NCBI RefSeq assembly: GCF_000757725.1 | Contig: NZ_JJMU01000072.1 | Coordinates: forward strand, 1 to 64,000 | Source: Sphingobacterium deserti | GTDB taxonomy: Bacteria; Bacteroidota; Bacteroidia; Sphingobacteriales; Sphingobacteriaceae | Direction of reading: 5' to 3' | Length of the DNA stretch: 64,000 nt | Part shown: positions 35,701-43,786 of the stretch, piece after piece | Position numbering within the stretch: the first letter of the stretch is position 1 | Layout: every line of letters starts with the position of its first letter | Translations under genes and position numbers: made by a program | Notes under the pieces: generated by a model | Told to the model about the DNA's origin: nothing | The model's database searches: none | The model's input: only the letters and a program-made list of their open reading frames with translations

Positions 35701-36314
35701 AAATCTTCGCGGATCCTTAGGTAAAAAACTACCGTAATGATCAGGGAAATAAGCGCTGCGATAATAATGAATATTGCTGTATAGCTGGATGATACATCAA
35801 GTGCGCTGCGGCGGCTGTTCAGGAGCAATTCTTCATGTTGGATAAAACGGCTAATGGTGCTTCTACAGCTATCCATATATCGCTTTCCTTCTTCCAGCTG
35901 CCTAATGGTTACATCTTCCCCTACACGCTTTCTAGAAACTAAATCTTTTAATATTTGCGTGCGTGAATCGATAACTGATGTCAGCGTATCTAATCTACTC
36001 ACTTGAAGATCGCTATCGTAGGTCAGCTTTCGTGCGCTCTCTAAAGACTTGGGCAGCGATTCCAAGCTTTGCGTATACGGTTCAAGAAATATCTCGCGAC
36101 CCGTTAATTGGAAACCACGCTGACCGGTTTCCGCATTCTGAAGATCACTAAGTATATTATTTGCAGCAGCGATTGTTCTGCGGGTTTGGTCAACGCGTTC
36201 TCGGTTTCCGACTTGCTGCCTTATACTGATATACGATGCTGTTGAACTCGCTAATAGTATCACGAGTGAGATTCCGAAACCGACCTGTAGGTTTCGTAAA
36301 AATTTTCTAGGCAT
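32715..36314 (-). CDS. Hybrid sensor histidine kinase: CHASE3-HAMP-GAF-HisKA-HATPase-REC-REC-REC
   Basis: A 1199-residue protein. Two membrane helices (about 10-30 and 180-200) flank a CHASE3-like sensor containing AETGQRGFQLTG. HAMP (about 200-270), GAF (about 290-430) and a long Gln/Glu coiled coil (about 430-525) follow. The phospho-His is in NMSHELRTPLNSILL near residue 537; the HATPase has DTGIGIA and GGTGLGLSIS. Three receivers follow (about 820, 940 and 1075 onward). The second has VLIVEENPKH in place of the usual acidic pair, but keeps the Asp in VILDMGVPD. Such kinases relay signals through several Asp sites. It lies between the REC-PAS kinase and the CheR/CheB genes in one tight operon. 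Confidence 0.9.
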   Translation of the reverse strand: MPRKFLRNLQVGFGISLVILLASSTASYISIRQQVGNRERVDQTRRTIAAANNILSDLQNAETGQRGFQLTGREIFLEPYTQSLESLPKSLESARKLTYDSDLQVSRLDTLTSVIDSRTQILKDLVSRKRVGEDVTIRQLEEGKRYMDSCRSTISRFIQHEELLLNSRRSALDVSSSYTAIFIIIAALISLIITVVFYLRIREDFKKREELQNSLRDKDEQISRRLNVIQRIAYKIAHGDYSTQVEDDEQDDLGSLAVSLNNMMESLKTSFDRLNHNEWRQSGLAMLNESLMGNKSQELIAKDVLHHLVTYAGCTNGALYTFEGEGLVLQGAYGLEDNMKMFYAPGEGMVGQVFVDEKEKVFADLGANREYMVSFANGVLPVSSILLLPIMLERRCIGVIELGSTESIEKVQIDFLKEAANNVALAIFAARSRRQVQTLLEETQAQAEELQTQHGELENLNTELEAQTQKLQASEEELRVQQEELLQSNQELEERSKLLEEKNQLIAERNIEIQHKAEELALSTKYKSEFLANMSHELRTPLNSILLLSRLMSENTEENLNEEQVESAKVIQSSGTSLLSLIDEILDLSKIEAGKMELEYQPVNLNDVVRELRNLFTPLVNEKSLKFSIDLDPKADLQMETDRLRLDQVLRNLLSNAIKFTNKGSVILTIQDYEKDPSFIEFAVTDTGIGIAADKQLVIFEAFQQADGSTRRKFGGTGLGLSISREIARLLGGEIRLRSKEDEGSTFTFIVPKKKSSKAVKPASDELIDIIASDIEEINNLLEDSEGNFAIEEIPDDVDDDRHSIVAGDRVILIVEDDTNFAKALLRYTRQQNYKGIVIVRGDLAADAVLKYKPLAVLLDIQLPVKDGWQVMDEIKGNPATRHIPVHIMSSMQVKKESLLKGAIDFINKPIALEQIGSMFQRIEHALSIHPKKVLIVEENPKHAMALSYFLSSFDISAEIKDNVDDSVKALSSEDVNCVILDMGVPDKTGYETLEAIKKNEGLENLPIIIFTGKNLSQAEELRIKQYADSIVIKTAHSYQRILDEVGLFLHLVEEKNTEPVKRSTSKLGSLNEVLNGKTVLIADDDVRNIFSLTKALEKYQMNVISAIDGKDALTQLQNNPEVSIVLMDMMMPEMDGYETIKLIRSIPQYARLPIMAVTAKAMTGDRERCILAGASDYISKPVDTDQLLSLLRVWLYEN

Positions 36315-36319
36315 AGCGG

Positions 36320-37786
36320 TTAATTTAGTGGTATGGTAAAATAAAACGTAGATCCTTTTCCAACTTCACTTTCTAATCCAAAAGTTCCATGGTGCTGACG
36401 GATGATCTCTGAGCAGATATAGAGCCCGATACCCAATCCCTGAAATTTCACAGATGATTCTTCGACGCGATAAAACTTATTGAAGATGTCTTTCTGCTTG
36501 TGCGGCGGAATGCCAATCCCAAAATCTTGCACCTCGACTCTGAGGGCTGCAGATTCATTGTTTGTTTTGATAATTATGCGCTCGCTGTTTGGCGAATACT
36601 TAATAGCATTTGTTAGATAATTAATAATGACTTGCTCAATTCGGATTTCGTCGCCCACGACGGATATGTCTAGACAGTCTCCAACTCGATCAATACGAGG
36701 ACACTTTTCATGGGTATGACAAATCGTGTCTATCACATTCGTTAGAAGATCTTCAAAATTGAACGGATGCATATTCATTTTAAGCTTACCATTTTCAATT
36801 TTCGATATGTCTAATAAATCTGTTATCAAGCTATTAAGCTTCGACACTTGTACTTGAACTTTATCTACGTATTTATTCGCTGGATGCTCTTCATCATGCG
36901 AAACGGTTCTACCTAGCAATTGGGTATACGCTTTAATGCTGGTCAAAGGCGTCTTTAACTCATGGCTGGCGATGCTCAGAAATTCATCTTTCTTTTTTTC
37001 TACCTGCTTCCTGTCTTCGATATCAGTAAATGTGCCCACCCATCTGGTTACTTTTCCTTGTTCCTTTATAGGGATAACACGAAGGAGGTGCGATCTAAAA
37101 CTATCCGCATCAATTTCTTTAATGCGAACTTCCATTTCTAGCGAGCTGTGTGTCATCATGGAAAGCAGCCACGCGTCGCGAATGGACTTGTCATCAGCGG
37201 CCGTTTCCGGAAATATGGCGGAATTGTTGGAATACCGAAACCATTTATTGTTCACGAAGTCTATCCGTCCTTCGTGGTTTGCGGTAAAAGCGATTTGCGG
37301 TAAAGATTCCAATATAAGATGCAGATAGTCCACCCGCTCTTTCAATGCGGTCTGCGCCTGCTTCCGACTTTCAATTTCACTACGTAAAATTCGCTGCGTT
37401 TCATTCAACGCAAGGGTTTGCTCGTAAAGGCGATAAAATGTTTTCACCTTCAACATCAAAATATCGGGATCTACAGGCTTCGTAACATAATCTATACCTC
37501 CGGAAGCATATCCCTTGGTGATAAATTTTTTGTCCGTATTCACGGCCGAAAGGAATATTATTGGGATGTCCTTTGTCTTGCTGAAACCAGAGAGTGTCTC
37601 CGCAACCTCAAAACCATCAATGCCCGGCATCTGTACATCAAGTATTATTAACGCATAATCGTTACGCAACACCTTCTTTAAGGCCTCCTCGCCTGATAAT
37701 GCTGTATCCACCGGAAAATCTTTAGACTCTAAAAGCTTTTTTAGAGAGTATATATTTTCAGGCTTGTCATCGACTATTAGAATCAT
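36320..37786 (-). CDS. REC-PAS-histidine kinase
   Basis: A 488-residue soluble protein. The N-terminal receiver (LIVDDKPENIYSL, Asp in LIILDVQMPGIDGFE, about 1-120) leads to a coiled coil, a PAS domain (about 145-265; ILESLPQIAFTANHEGRIDF and a PAC-like WVGTFTDIEDRKQ) and a kinase core with SIASHELKTPLTSIKAYTQL, DFGIGIPPHKQ and GLGIGLYICSEI. It would integrate phosphorylation of its receiver with cytoplasmic PAS sensing. It is the first gene of the operon; the hybrid kinase starts 5 bases after its stop. Confidence 0.88.
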   Translation of the reverse strand: MILIVDDKPENIYSLKKLLESKDFPVDTALSGEEALKKVLRNDYALIILDVQMPGIDGFEVAETLSGFSKTKDIPIIFLSAVNTDKKFITKGYASGGIDYVTKPVDPDILMLKVKTFYRLYEQTLALNETQRILRSEIESRKQAQTALKERVDYLHLILESLPQIAFTANHEGRIDFVNNKWFRYSNNSAIFPETAADDKSIRDAWLLSMMTHSSLEMEVRIKEIDADSFRSHLLRVIPIKEQGKVTRWVGTFTDIEDRKQVEKKKDEFLSIASHELKTPLTSIKAYTQLLGRTVSHDEEHPANKYVDKVQVQVSKLNSLITDLLDISKIENGKLKMNMHPFNFEDLLTNVIDTICHTHEKCPRIDRVGDCLDISVVGDEIRIEQVIINYLTNAIKYSPNSERIIIKTNNESAALRVEVQDFGIGIPPHKQKDIFNKFYRVEESSVKFQGLGIGLYICSEIIRQHHGTFGLESEVGKGSTFYFTIPLN

Positions 37787-38504
37787 CTAAGCTATATTAT
37801 CTTAAAGTACTTTTGCAGATGTAATGTTACCATCCGAAAAAGCGTTTATTTTTCATCGTTCTCATAAACATGTATACTGCTAATAAGTACATAGGAACAG
37901 TAGAGGTTTCGTTATTTAGCACGCCTTCCAACATCAAAAACTAATCCAAACTATCCTATTTTTCTGGTTAGTAAAGTTAACTAATAATCTTCTAAAACCC
38001 TATTATAGCAGGGCGGCAGCAAATATCGCCTTCGTTTCCTCACAGCTAAAAATCAGACGCCGTTTTTTATACTTGAATATGAGCTTATTCCGCACGGGGC
38101 AATAGACTCATAGACTGTTGCCATTGCTCTTTCGTGCAAAACTTTTATGGCTTAGCAACGTTATTAAAGCGTTTTAGCGTGTATAGTCAACCCGCCTTCC
38201 TGAGCATTTCAAGTATTTACTCCCTCTCATCACGTATTTCCCCTTCGTTTGACACGTCTATTAAATCTGGTAAACCCTGTTTAACTATACCAAAATTGCT
38301 ACAGAAATCCATCGTAGACGAGATGTAATCCGATACCTTTAGCGCAACTAGTTAGATTTTTCCAGCTGATCAAGCTTTTTCTCCATTACAGTGTTATAGA
38401 ATATGGAGCCCGTCTAGGTGCTAAGCTTTTTTTTTGCGCTGCTTTTATTGGATAAATGCGTGTCATTTATTACTTTCGGTCAATATAAACTTAAAAACCT
38501 ACTC
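37787..38504. other. Long intergenic gap with possible gene remnant
   Basis: A 718-base gap between the kinase operon and the NTF2-like gene. On the minus strand at about 38200-38330 a protein-like stretch reads SDYISSTMDFCSNFG and DVSNEGEIRDERE, a stop, then ILEMLRKAG and another stop. This looks like the worn end of a gene, but I cannot name the family. Otherwise I see only AT-rich sequence and no credible gene. Confidence 0.3.
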
Positions 38505-38951
38505 ATGTTAAAGAAAAATTTGGCCACCTTAATTACGTTATCGCTTGTTAGCATATGTACATTATCGAGCTACGCCCAACAAACTTCGAAAGCTACCGTA
38601 GAAGCTTCCGTCGAAAAGCTTAAAGATGCTATGCTTAAACCGGACGAAGCGGTCTTGAATGACTTAGCAGCTGAAGAATTAACATACGGTCATTCGAGCG
38701 GAAAGATAGAAACCAAAAAAGAATTTATCCATGCATTTTTATCCGGAGCTTCGGTGTTCAAAACAATTGAGTTGTCGGATCAAAAGATCTCCATATTAAA
38801 AAACACGGCTATAGTCCGCCATATACTGACTGCGGAGACAGACGATCCTGGCAAAGGTGTTGCCAATATAAAATTAGGCATTGTTCTTACGTGGGTAAAA
38901 GTGGGTCAATCGTGGAAGTTATTAGCACGCCAAGCATACCGGGTTTCGTAA
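38505..38951 (+). CDS. Secreted NTF2-like (DUF4440/SnoaL-type) protein
   Basis: A 148-residue protein with a signal peptide (MLKKNLATLITLSLVSICTL ending near SYAQ) and an NTF2-like alpha-beta cone: ELTYGHSSGKIETKKEFIHA, VRHILTAET, and a C-terminal LTWVKVGQSWKLLARQAYRV. These folds serve as small-molecule binding or enzyme scaffolds; the His in YGHSSG often sits in the pocket. The frame extends to 38418, but the ATG at 38505 starts the signal peptide. It is a single gene in a large gap. Substrate unknown. Confidence 0.75.
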   Translation: MLKKNLATLITLSLVSICTLSSYAQQTSKATVEASVEKLKDAMLKPDEAVLNDLAAEELTYGHSSGKIETKKEFIHAFLSGASVFKTIELSDQKISILKNTAIVRHILTAETDDPGKGVANIKLGIVLTWVKVGQSWKLLARQAYRVS

Positions 38952-39033
38952 ACATTTTACAAGGTATACCTGTACTGCATGATCTGCGTTTCAGGAAGTA
39001 AAGCCTATGAACACGCTATAGCTAAGGCGGAAA

Positions 39034-39067
39034 ATAAAAAAGCGGCACATATATAATATGAGCCGCC
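39034..39067 (-). terminator. Terminator of the cold-shock-domain gene
   Basis: On the minus strand GCGGC and GCCGC pair, extended by ATG/CAT bases (39042-39066), and are followed by TTTTTTATTTT. It lies about 20 bases after the stop of the minus-strand gene. Confidence 0.75.
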
Positions 39068-39087
39068 CTATATGAAATATTAAACAA

Positions 39088-39516
39088 TTATACGTTTACA
39101 GACACTTCGGAAATTTGATTTCCCTGTTTCGTGCGAACAGATTTATATTTAACTTTTTGATTAAGCTGCAACACCTTACCTGCCAATAAATCATTGAAAT
39201 ATACAGTTTGGCTCGTAAGATTATCGCGAATGAAGCCGTAGCGTCCTTGTTCATTATAGTATGATACCTTTCCGTACTGATACTCGTCCAACTCTACTGG
39301 TCGTAAGAGATCTGTCTCTTTGAATTCATACTTTTTCTCTGGCGGCGTATTCGATATATTACCGAATTCATCGACATAGGCAAACATATCTTCTAAAGAC
39401 TTGCCTTTGTCATTTTCCAACTTATGCATTTCGCGTCGCTCTTGCTTATGCTGCTTCTTAAGCTGTTGTTTCTTTACTCGTTCTTTTTTGTTAAATGTAA
39501 TCTGGCTTTTTCCCAT
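39088..39516 (-). CDS. Cold-shock-domain protein with basic N-terminal extension
   Basis: A 142-residue protein. Residues 1-35 are very basic and helical (NKKERVKKQQLKKQHKQERR), and the C-terminal 70 residues form a CSD-like beta barrel: YGKVSYYNEQGRYGFIRDN with the RNP1-like GFI motif, then TVYFNDLL as an RNP2-like strand. It probably binds RNA, with the tail adding charge contacts. Longer CSD proteins of this shape are common in Sphingobacteriaceae. The mid-region (about 40-75) is acidic and likely flexible. Confidence 0.72.
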   Translation of the reverse strand: MGKSQITFNKKERVKKQQLKKQHKQERREMHKLENDKGKSLEDMFAYVDEFGNISNTPPEKKYEFKETDLLRPVELDEYQYGKVSYYNEQGRYGFIRDNLTSQTVYFNDLLAGKVLQLNQKVKYKSVRTKQGNQISEVSVNV

Positions 39517-39769
39517 GCAGTGCTTTAAATATTAAATAATTTATTGTTGTTTTCCCAGGTACGGTAATTCCAATACTCAAATGGAGCAAGGAAGCTTCTG
39601 TATAGTGAGGTGTGATACAAATATAAGACAAATTAACTAATTTTCCAAGCCTTTCATCCGCATGGGCAGATATGACACTGCTGCTACACTCCGATTTCAA
39701 GACTTTGCAAATCGCGCTATCGCTGACTTTATGATTCTTAAATTCGCTTCTTACCGTGCTCGTTTTCCG

Positions 39770-41053
39770 CTACCCCTCTGGTAATTTGTAGCCGTTTTGA
39801 TAGGTTGCCGCCAGGAATTTATTGGCTTCAGGATCATCGAATTTTCGCTTATCACTATCCCAAAACAGCTTTTTCTTAGTCCGATAGGCAATGTTACCCA
39901 TTTGGGAAAAAATCGCTATATGTGCTCCCGCTTCTACCGGTGCATGCAAATGTTTTTTATCGTTTTTCCGAATAGCCTCTACGAAATTTTCCATGTGCTT
40001 GTCTAACCCACTATCCACAGATTTTTGAAGCGGTACCGCTTCCATCCGTCCTTTTTCCGGTATTACCTCCCAACCCTGCCGATTGAGCACTAACGTTCCA
40101 TTATTCCCGATAAAAGCTACGCCGTGATTTCTTTCGTAAGGTCCCAAATCAATTCCATTTGCATGTTCCCATTGAATATTAAAATCATCAAACTCAAAGA
40201 CAGTAGTTAAAGTATCTGGCGTTTCCGCGGCATCGTCTGGATATGCAAATTTACCACCAGCAGCCATGATTGATTTTGGATTAGACACGTTCATGCCCAT
40301 TAATGCGTAGTCAAGCATGTGTACGCCCCAGTCTGTCATTAAACCACCGGCATAATCCCAAAACCAGCGGAATTCAAAATGAAAGCGGTTAGGGTTAAAG
40401 GGGCGCTTTTTTGCAGGCCCCAACCATTTATCGTAATGTACACCCGCCGGAACACTTACATCGGGCTTTACGGGAATGCTTTTCATCCAACCTTGATAAG
40501 CCCATGCTTTCACTAATCTAATCTTGCCTAGCTTACCACTTTGCACATAAGCAATAGCATCTTTAAAATGTTGCTGACTGCGTTGCCATTGGCCTACCTG
40601 AACCATTTTATCGTGTTTTGCAGCAGCAGCGGTCATCACCTCACATTCCTTGATAGAATTTCCAAGTGGCTTTTCCACGTAAACATGCTTGCCCGCTTTC
40701 ACCGCTTCCACCATCTGTAGGCAATGCCAATGATCGGGCGTCGCTACAATAACCGCATCTATGGCATCGTTTTTTAATACTTCATTGTAGTCTATAAATC
40801 GCTTAACGGTTATTTTTCTTTCGGCTAATTCTTTGATGCGCTTATCAAGCACACGTTCGTCTACATCACATAGTGCCGTACAGACTACACCGGGGACTTT
40901 TAAAATAGCGTTCAAATTGGACCAGCCCATACCGTTTACCCCAATAAGGGCAACGCGTAAAGGTTTTGAAGGTTGTGAAAAAGCTTGCGCTTTTAGCAAG
41001 AAGCTGGAGGCGGCGAGGAAGGATGCCTGGCGAATAAAGTCTTTTCTTTTCAT
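39770..41053 (-). CDS. Gfo/Idh/MocA-family oxidoreductase with export signal
   Basis: A 427-residue NAD(P)-dependent oxidoreductase. An export signal (MKRKDFIRQASFLAASSFLL) precedes the Rossmann domain with VALIGVNGMGWSN; VEKPLGNSI carries the EKP motif, and the C-terminal domain includes WDYAGGLMTDWGVHMLDYAL. Exported members of this family in Bacteroidota usually act on sugars or glycosides, possibly with tightly bound cofactor; the signal here lacks a strict twin-arginine pair. It is the second gene of a tandem pair with the closely similar 41081-42298 gene, 27 bases downstream. Confidence 0.85.
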   Translation of the reverse strand: MKRKDFIRQASFLAASSFLLKAQAFSQPSKPLRVALIGVNGMGWSNLNAILKVPGVVCTALCDVDERVLDKRIKELAERKITVKRFIDYNEVLKNDAIDAVIVATPDHWHCLQMVEAVKAGKHVYVEKPLGNSIKECEVMTAAAAKHDKMVQVGQWQRSQQHFKDAIAYVQSGKLGKIRLVKAWAYQGWMKSIPVKPDVSVPAGVHYDKWLGPAKKRPFNPNRFHFEFRWFWDYAGGLMTDWGVHMLDYALMGMNVSNPKSIMAAGGKFAYPDDAAETPDTLTTVFEFDDFNIQWEHANGIDLGPYERNHGVAFIGNNGTLVLNRQGWEVIPEKGRMEAVPLQKSVDSGLDKHMENFVEAIRKNDKKHLHAPVEAGAHIAIFSQMGNIAYRTKKKLFWDSDKRKFDDPEANKFLAATYQNGYKLPEG

Positions 41054-41080
41054 ATCGCTAATGGAATTTTGTAGTGTGTA

Positions 41081-42298
41081 TTAGATGACTGGAAGGTGAT
41101 AGCCGTTTTGATAGCGCGCTGCTAGATATGCATTCGCATCTTTTTGAACGAAATGACTGTCGCGCTCACTCCAGATTAACCTGTCTCCCGTCCGGTAGGC
41201 TATATTTCCCATGTGCGACAACTTAGCAATATGGGCAGCATCTTCCAGTGGAGCCAGTATAAGCGAAGGATCTCTTTGCCTTACTGCGGTGATAAAATTT
41301 TCCATGTGTAGATCTAGACCAGAATCTACCCTTTTTTGAAGAGAAACCGCTTCCATCTTCCCTTTTTCGGGGATGACCTCCCAACCGCCCCTATCCAACA
41401 CCAGTGTACCCAGATCGCCGATAAAGGCGATCCCATGTTCTCGGTTGTAGGGACCATTACTAATGCTCGTCGCATGTTCCCAAATAATGTTGAAACCGTC
41501 AAATTCATACACGGTGGTTAAGGTGTCGGGCGTATCACCAGCATCATCCGGATAGGCAAATTTACCGCCGGTAGCCATAATAGACCTAGGGCTATGCACT
41601 TGCATTCCAAGTAATGCGTAATCCAAGAGATGTACGCCCCAATCAGTCATTAATCCGCCCGCGTAATCCCAGTACCAACGAAAGTCGTAATGAAATCGAT
41701 TAGGATTAAACGTATGCCGCTCCGCAGGTCCCTGCCATAACAAGTAATCTACGCCCTCGGGCACATTGGTATCAGGCTTCTCTTCCACTCGTTTCTTCCA
41801 ACCTAAATAAGCCCAAGCCTTCACCGTTCTAATTTTACCCAACTTGCCACTATGCACGAAAGAGACGGCATCTTGAAAATGTTTCTGGCTGCGTTGCCAC
41901 TGCCCTACCTGAACAATCCGTTTGTACTTCTTATTAGCATTTACCACGGCCTCGCATTCGGCAATGGAGTTTGCCAACGGCTTTTCTACATAAATATCTT
42001 TACCCGCGGCCATCGCATCCACCGCTTGAAGGCAGTGCCAATGATCAGGCGTTGCAATTATTACTACATCAACATTTTTATCAAGAAGTAGTTGCGTGTA
42101 ATCTTTATAAACGGTGGGTTTAATACCCATAGCATCCAATTCTGCACCTCTACTGCTTAATACAGCGTCGTCGATATCACAAATTGCCGTGCATTTCACA
42201 GCATCAATTTTTAAGATCGCTTGCAGGTTATTCCAACCCATTCCTTTTATTCCGATTGCGCCGACACGTACCGCAGAAGAGAATTTATTAAAAGCCAT
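41081..42298 (-). CDS. Gfo/Idh/MocA-family oxidoreductase without export signal
   Basis: A 405-residue paralogue of the adjacent protein; the two share long identical stretches such as ATPDHWHCLQ, VQVGQWQRSQ and WDYAGGLMTDWGVH. The Rossmann motif begins almost at once (VGAIGIKGMGWNN), so the N-terminal signal of its neighbour is missing and the protein is probably cytoplasmic. EKPLANSI carries the catalytic Lys. It is the first gene of the pair, probably co-transcribed with the downstream gene. Substrate unknown. Confidence 0.85.
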   Translation of the reverse strand: MAFNKFSSAVRVGAIGIKGMGWNNLQAILKIDAVKCTAICDIDDAVLSSRGAELDAMGIKPTVYKDYTQLLLDKNVDVVIIATPDHWHCLQAVDAMAAGKDIYVEKPLANSIAECEAVVNANKKYKRIVQVGQWQRSQKHFQDAVSFVHSGKLGKIRTVKAWAYLGWKKRVEEKPDTNVPEGVDYLLWQGPAERHTFNPNRFHYDFRWYWDYAGGLMTDWGVHLLDYALLGMQVHSPRSIMATGGKFAYPDDAGDTPDTLTTVYEFDGFNIIWEHATSISNGPYNREHGIAFIGDLGTLVLDRGGWEVIPEKGKMEAVSLQKRVDSGLDLHMENFITAVRQRDPSLILAPLEDAAHIAKLSHMGNIAYRTGDRLIWSERDSHFVQKDANAYLAARYQNGYHLPVI

Positions 42299-42441
42299 TT
42301 ATGTACGGTTTACAAATTAGTGTAACCAAGATAGCAAACTTTATAATAATAGCCCCTGTAAACTGCAAGTTAATATCGACATTGTTACAAGACGTTTTTC
42401 TTGCATATTTTTCGTAGATTTCGCCTACATCAAAGTAGTAA

Positions 42442-43005
42442 ATGAAATTCTTTATTAAAAATATGGTCTGTGCGCGCTGCAAGATGGTTGTTGAGACGGC
42501 TTTTCAAGAAGCGGGCTTAAAAGTCGTGAACGTGGAGTTGGGTTCGGTGCAAGTCGCTGATCAAGACGTGGCAACCGAGCAGCTAGAAGGCCTCGAACAA
42601 CAACTAGAATCACTAGGATTTAGTTTACTAACCGACAGCCGATTAAAAGATATAGAAAGTATAAAAACCTGTATAATAGCGCTGGTGCATTCCAGCAATA
42701 ATGCATTGGAACAAACCTTATCCGTGTACTTGTCAAATCGCCTTCATAAAGATTATGCAACATTAAGCACTATTTTTAGTCAACATGAACCCTATACTAT
42801 CGAAAAATACTTTATCAGGCAGAAGATAGAGCGTGTAAAGGAACTACTTAGCTATGATGAGCTCAACTTAAAAGAGATCGCTTACAGATTAAATTACAGT
42901 AGCGTGGCGCACCTCAGTAGCCAGTTTAAAAAGGTGACCGGGTATACACCTTCCGCTTTCAAAAAAACAGCAAAAGATCTCCGGCAAAATCTCGATCAGC
43001 TTTGA
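42442..43005 (+). CDS. HMA-AraC copper-responsive regulator (putative)
   Basis: A 187-residue protein: N-terminal heavy-metal-associated domain (about 1-65) with NMVCARCKMVVE containing CxxC, and a C-terminal AraC HTH (about 85-185) with YDELNLKEIAYRLNYSSVAH and FKKVTGYTPSAFKK. The fusion suits a metal-sensing activator. It is divergent from the oxidoreductase pair and upstream of the methyltransferase and the copper ATPase. That it senses copper is inferred from the CxxC motif and the neighbouring copA. Confidence 0.75.
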   Translation: MKFFIKNMVCARCKMVVETAFQEAGLKVVNVELGSVQVADQDVATEQLEGLEQQLESLGFSLLTDSRLKDIESIKTCIIALVHSSNNALEQTLSVYLSNRLHKDYATLSTIFSQHEPYTIEKYFIRQKIERVKELLSYDELNLKEIAYRLNYSSVAHLSSQFKKVTGYTPSAFKKTAKDLRQNLDQL

Positions 43006-43120
43006 CCGTAAGCTGTGCACAGCAGAGCTGGATCTCGAATTATATAAAACATAGCAAAAAAAATATAAGCCGCTGTTCATTCGAATTATTGAACTTTGTT
43101 TTTTAGCAAAGAAAGAACAT

Positions 43121-43780
43121 ATGGCAACAATAGATGAGCTGAAAAGATTAGCTGCACAGCTAGCCCATCCCAGCGGCGAAGAAGGTTTACGCTTAGCCCA
43201 AATGATGGAAGAAACCAACTATGGCATGACCAAACAGGCATGGCATGCGCTATCCGTGCAACCTGGACAACATGTGCTAGAACTGGGACACGGCAATGCG
43301 AGCCACGTAACACCATTTTTAGCTGCAAACAGCAACGTACACTATTCTGGTTTGGAAATCTCAACAAGCATGCATCAACTAGCTATGCAGGTAAACCAAG
43401 CATCTATAGTATCCGGAAGAGCAGATTTTCGGCTTTATGACGGGCAGGAATTTCCCTACCCTCTCGCTTCATTTTCCTGTATTTTCGCTGTAAATACCAT
43501 TTACTTTATAGATGACCCCGCAACTTTCACAACCAAGCTAAGCGGTTTATTAGCCAAGAACGGCAAATTAGCTTTCACATTCGCCACTAAAAGCTTTATG
43601 GAAATGCTGCCTTTCACGGCCTATGGCTTTAATCTTTATGAACAGGAAGATGTTTTGCGCTTTGCCGATCCGGATGTGCTTACCCTTCATTCAATCATTC
43701 GCGATAAGGAGATGGTGTTAAGTAAAAATGGCGATGAAGTTGAACGCGAATTTGTAACAATAGTGTGGAGTAAAATTTAG
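43121..43780 (+). CDS. Class I SAM-dependent methyltransferase
   Basis: A 219-residue methyltransferase. Motif I is VLELGHGNASHVTPFL, the acidic loop is YSGLEIS, and motif IV-like ASFSCIFAVNTIYFIDDP follows. Helices at the N-terminus (DELKRLAAQLAHPSGEEG) resemble those of small-molecule or UbiE-like methyltransferases. The stop is 6 bases before the copA start, indicating co-transcription; a link to copper handling is suggested only by this pairing. Substrate unknown. Confidence 0.75.
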   Translation: MATIDELKRLAAQLAHPSGEEGLRLAQMMEETNYGMTKQAWHALSVQPGQHVLELGHGNASHVTPFLAANSNVHYSGLEISTSMHQLAMQVNQASIVSGRADFRLYDGQEFPYPLASFSCIFAVNTIYFIDDPATFTTKLSGLLAKNGKLAFTFATKSFMEMLPFTAYGFNLYEQEDVLRFADPDVLTLHSIIRDKEMVLSKNGDEVEREFVTIVWSKI

Positions 43781-43786
43781 AACGCG

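Noticed and set aside
38134..38328. 64-codon plus-strand frame in the 37.8-38.5 kb gap
   Set aside because: No start context, no family match and opposite to a protein-like remnant on the minus strand.
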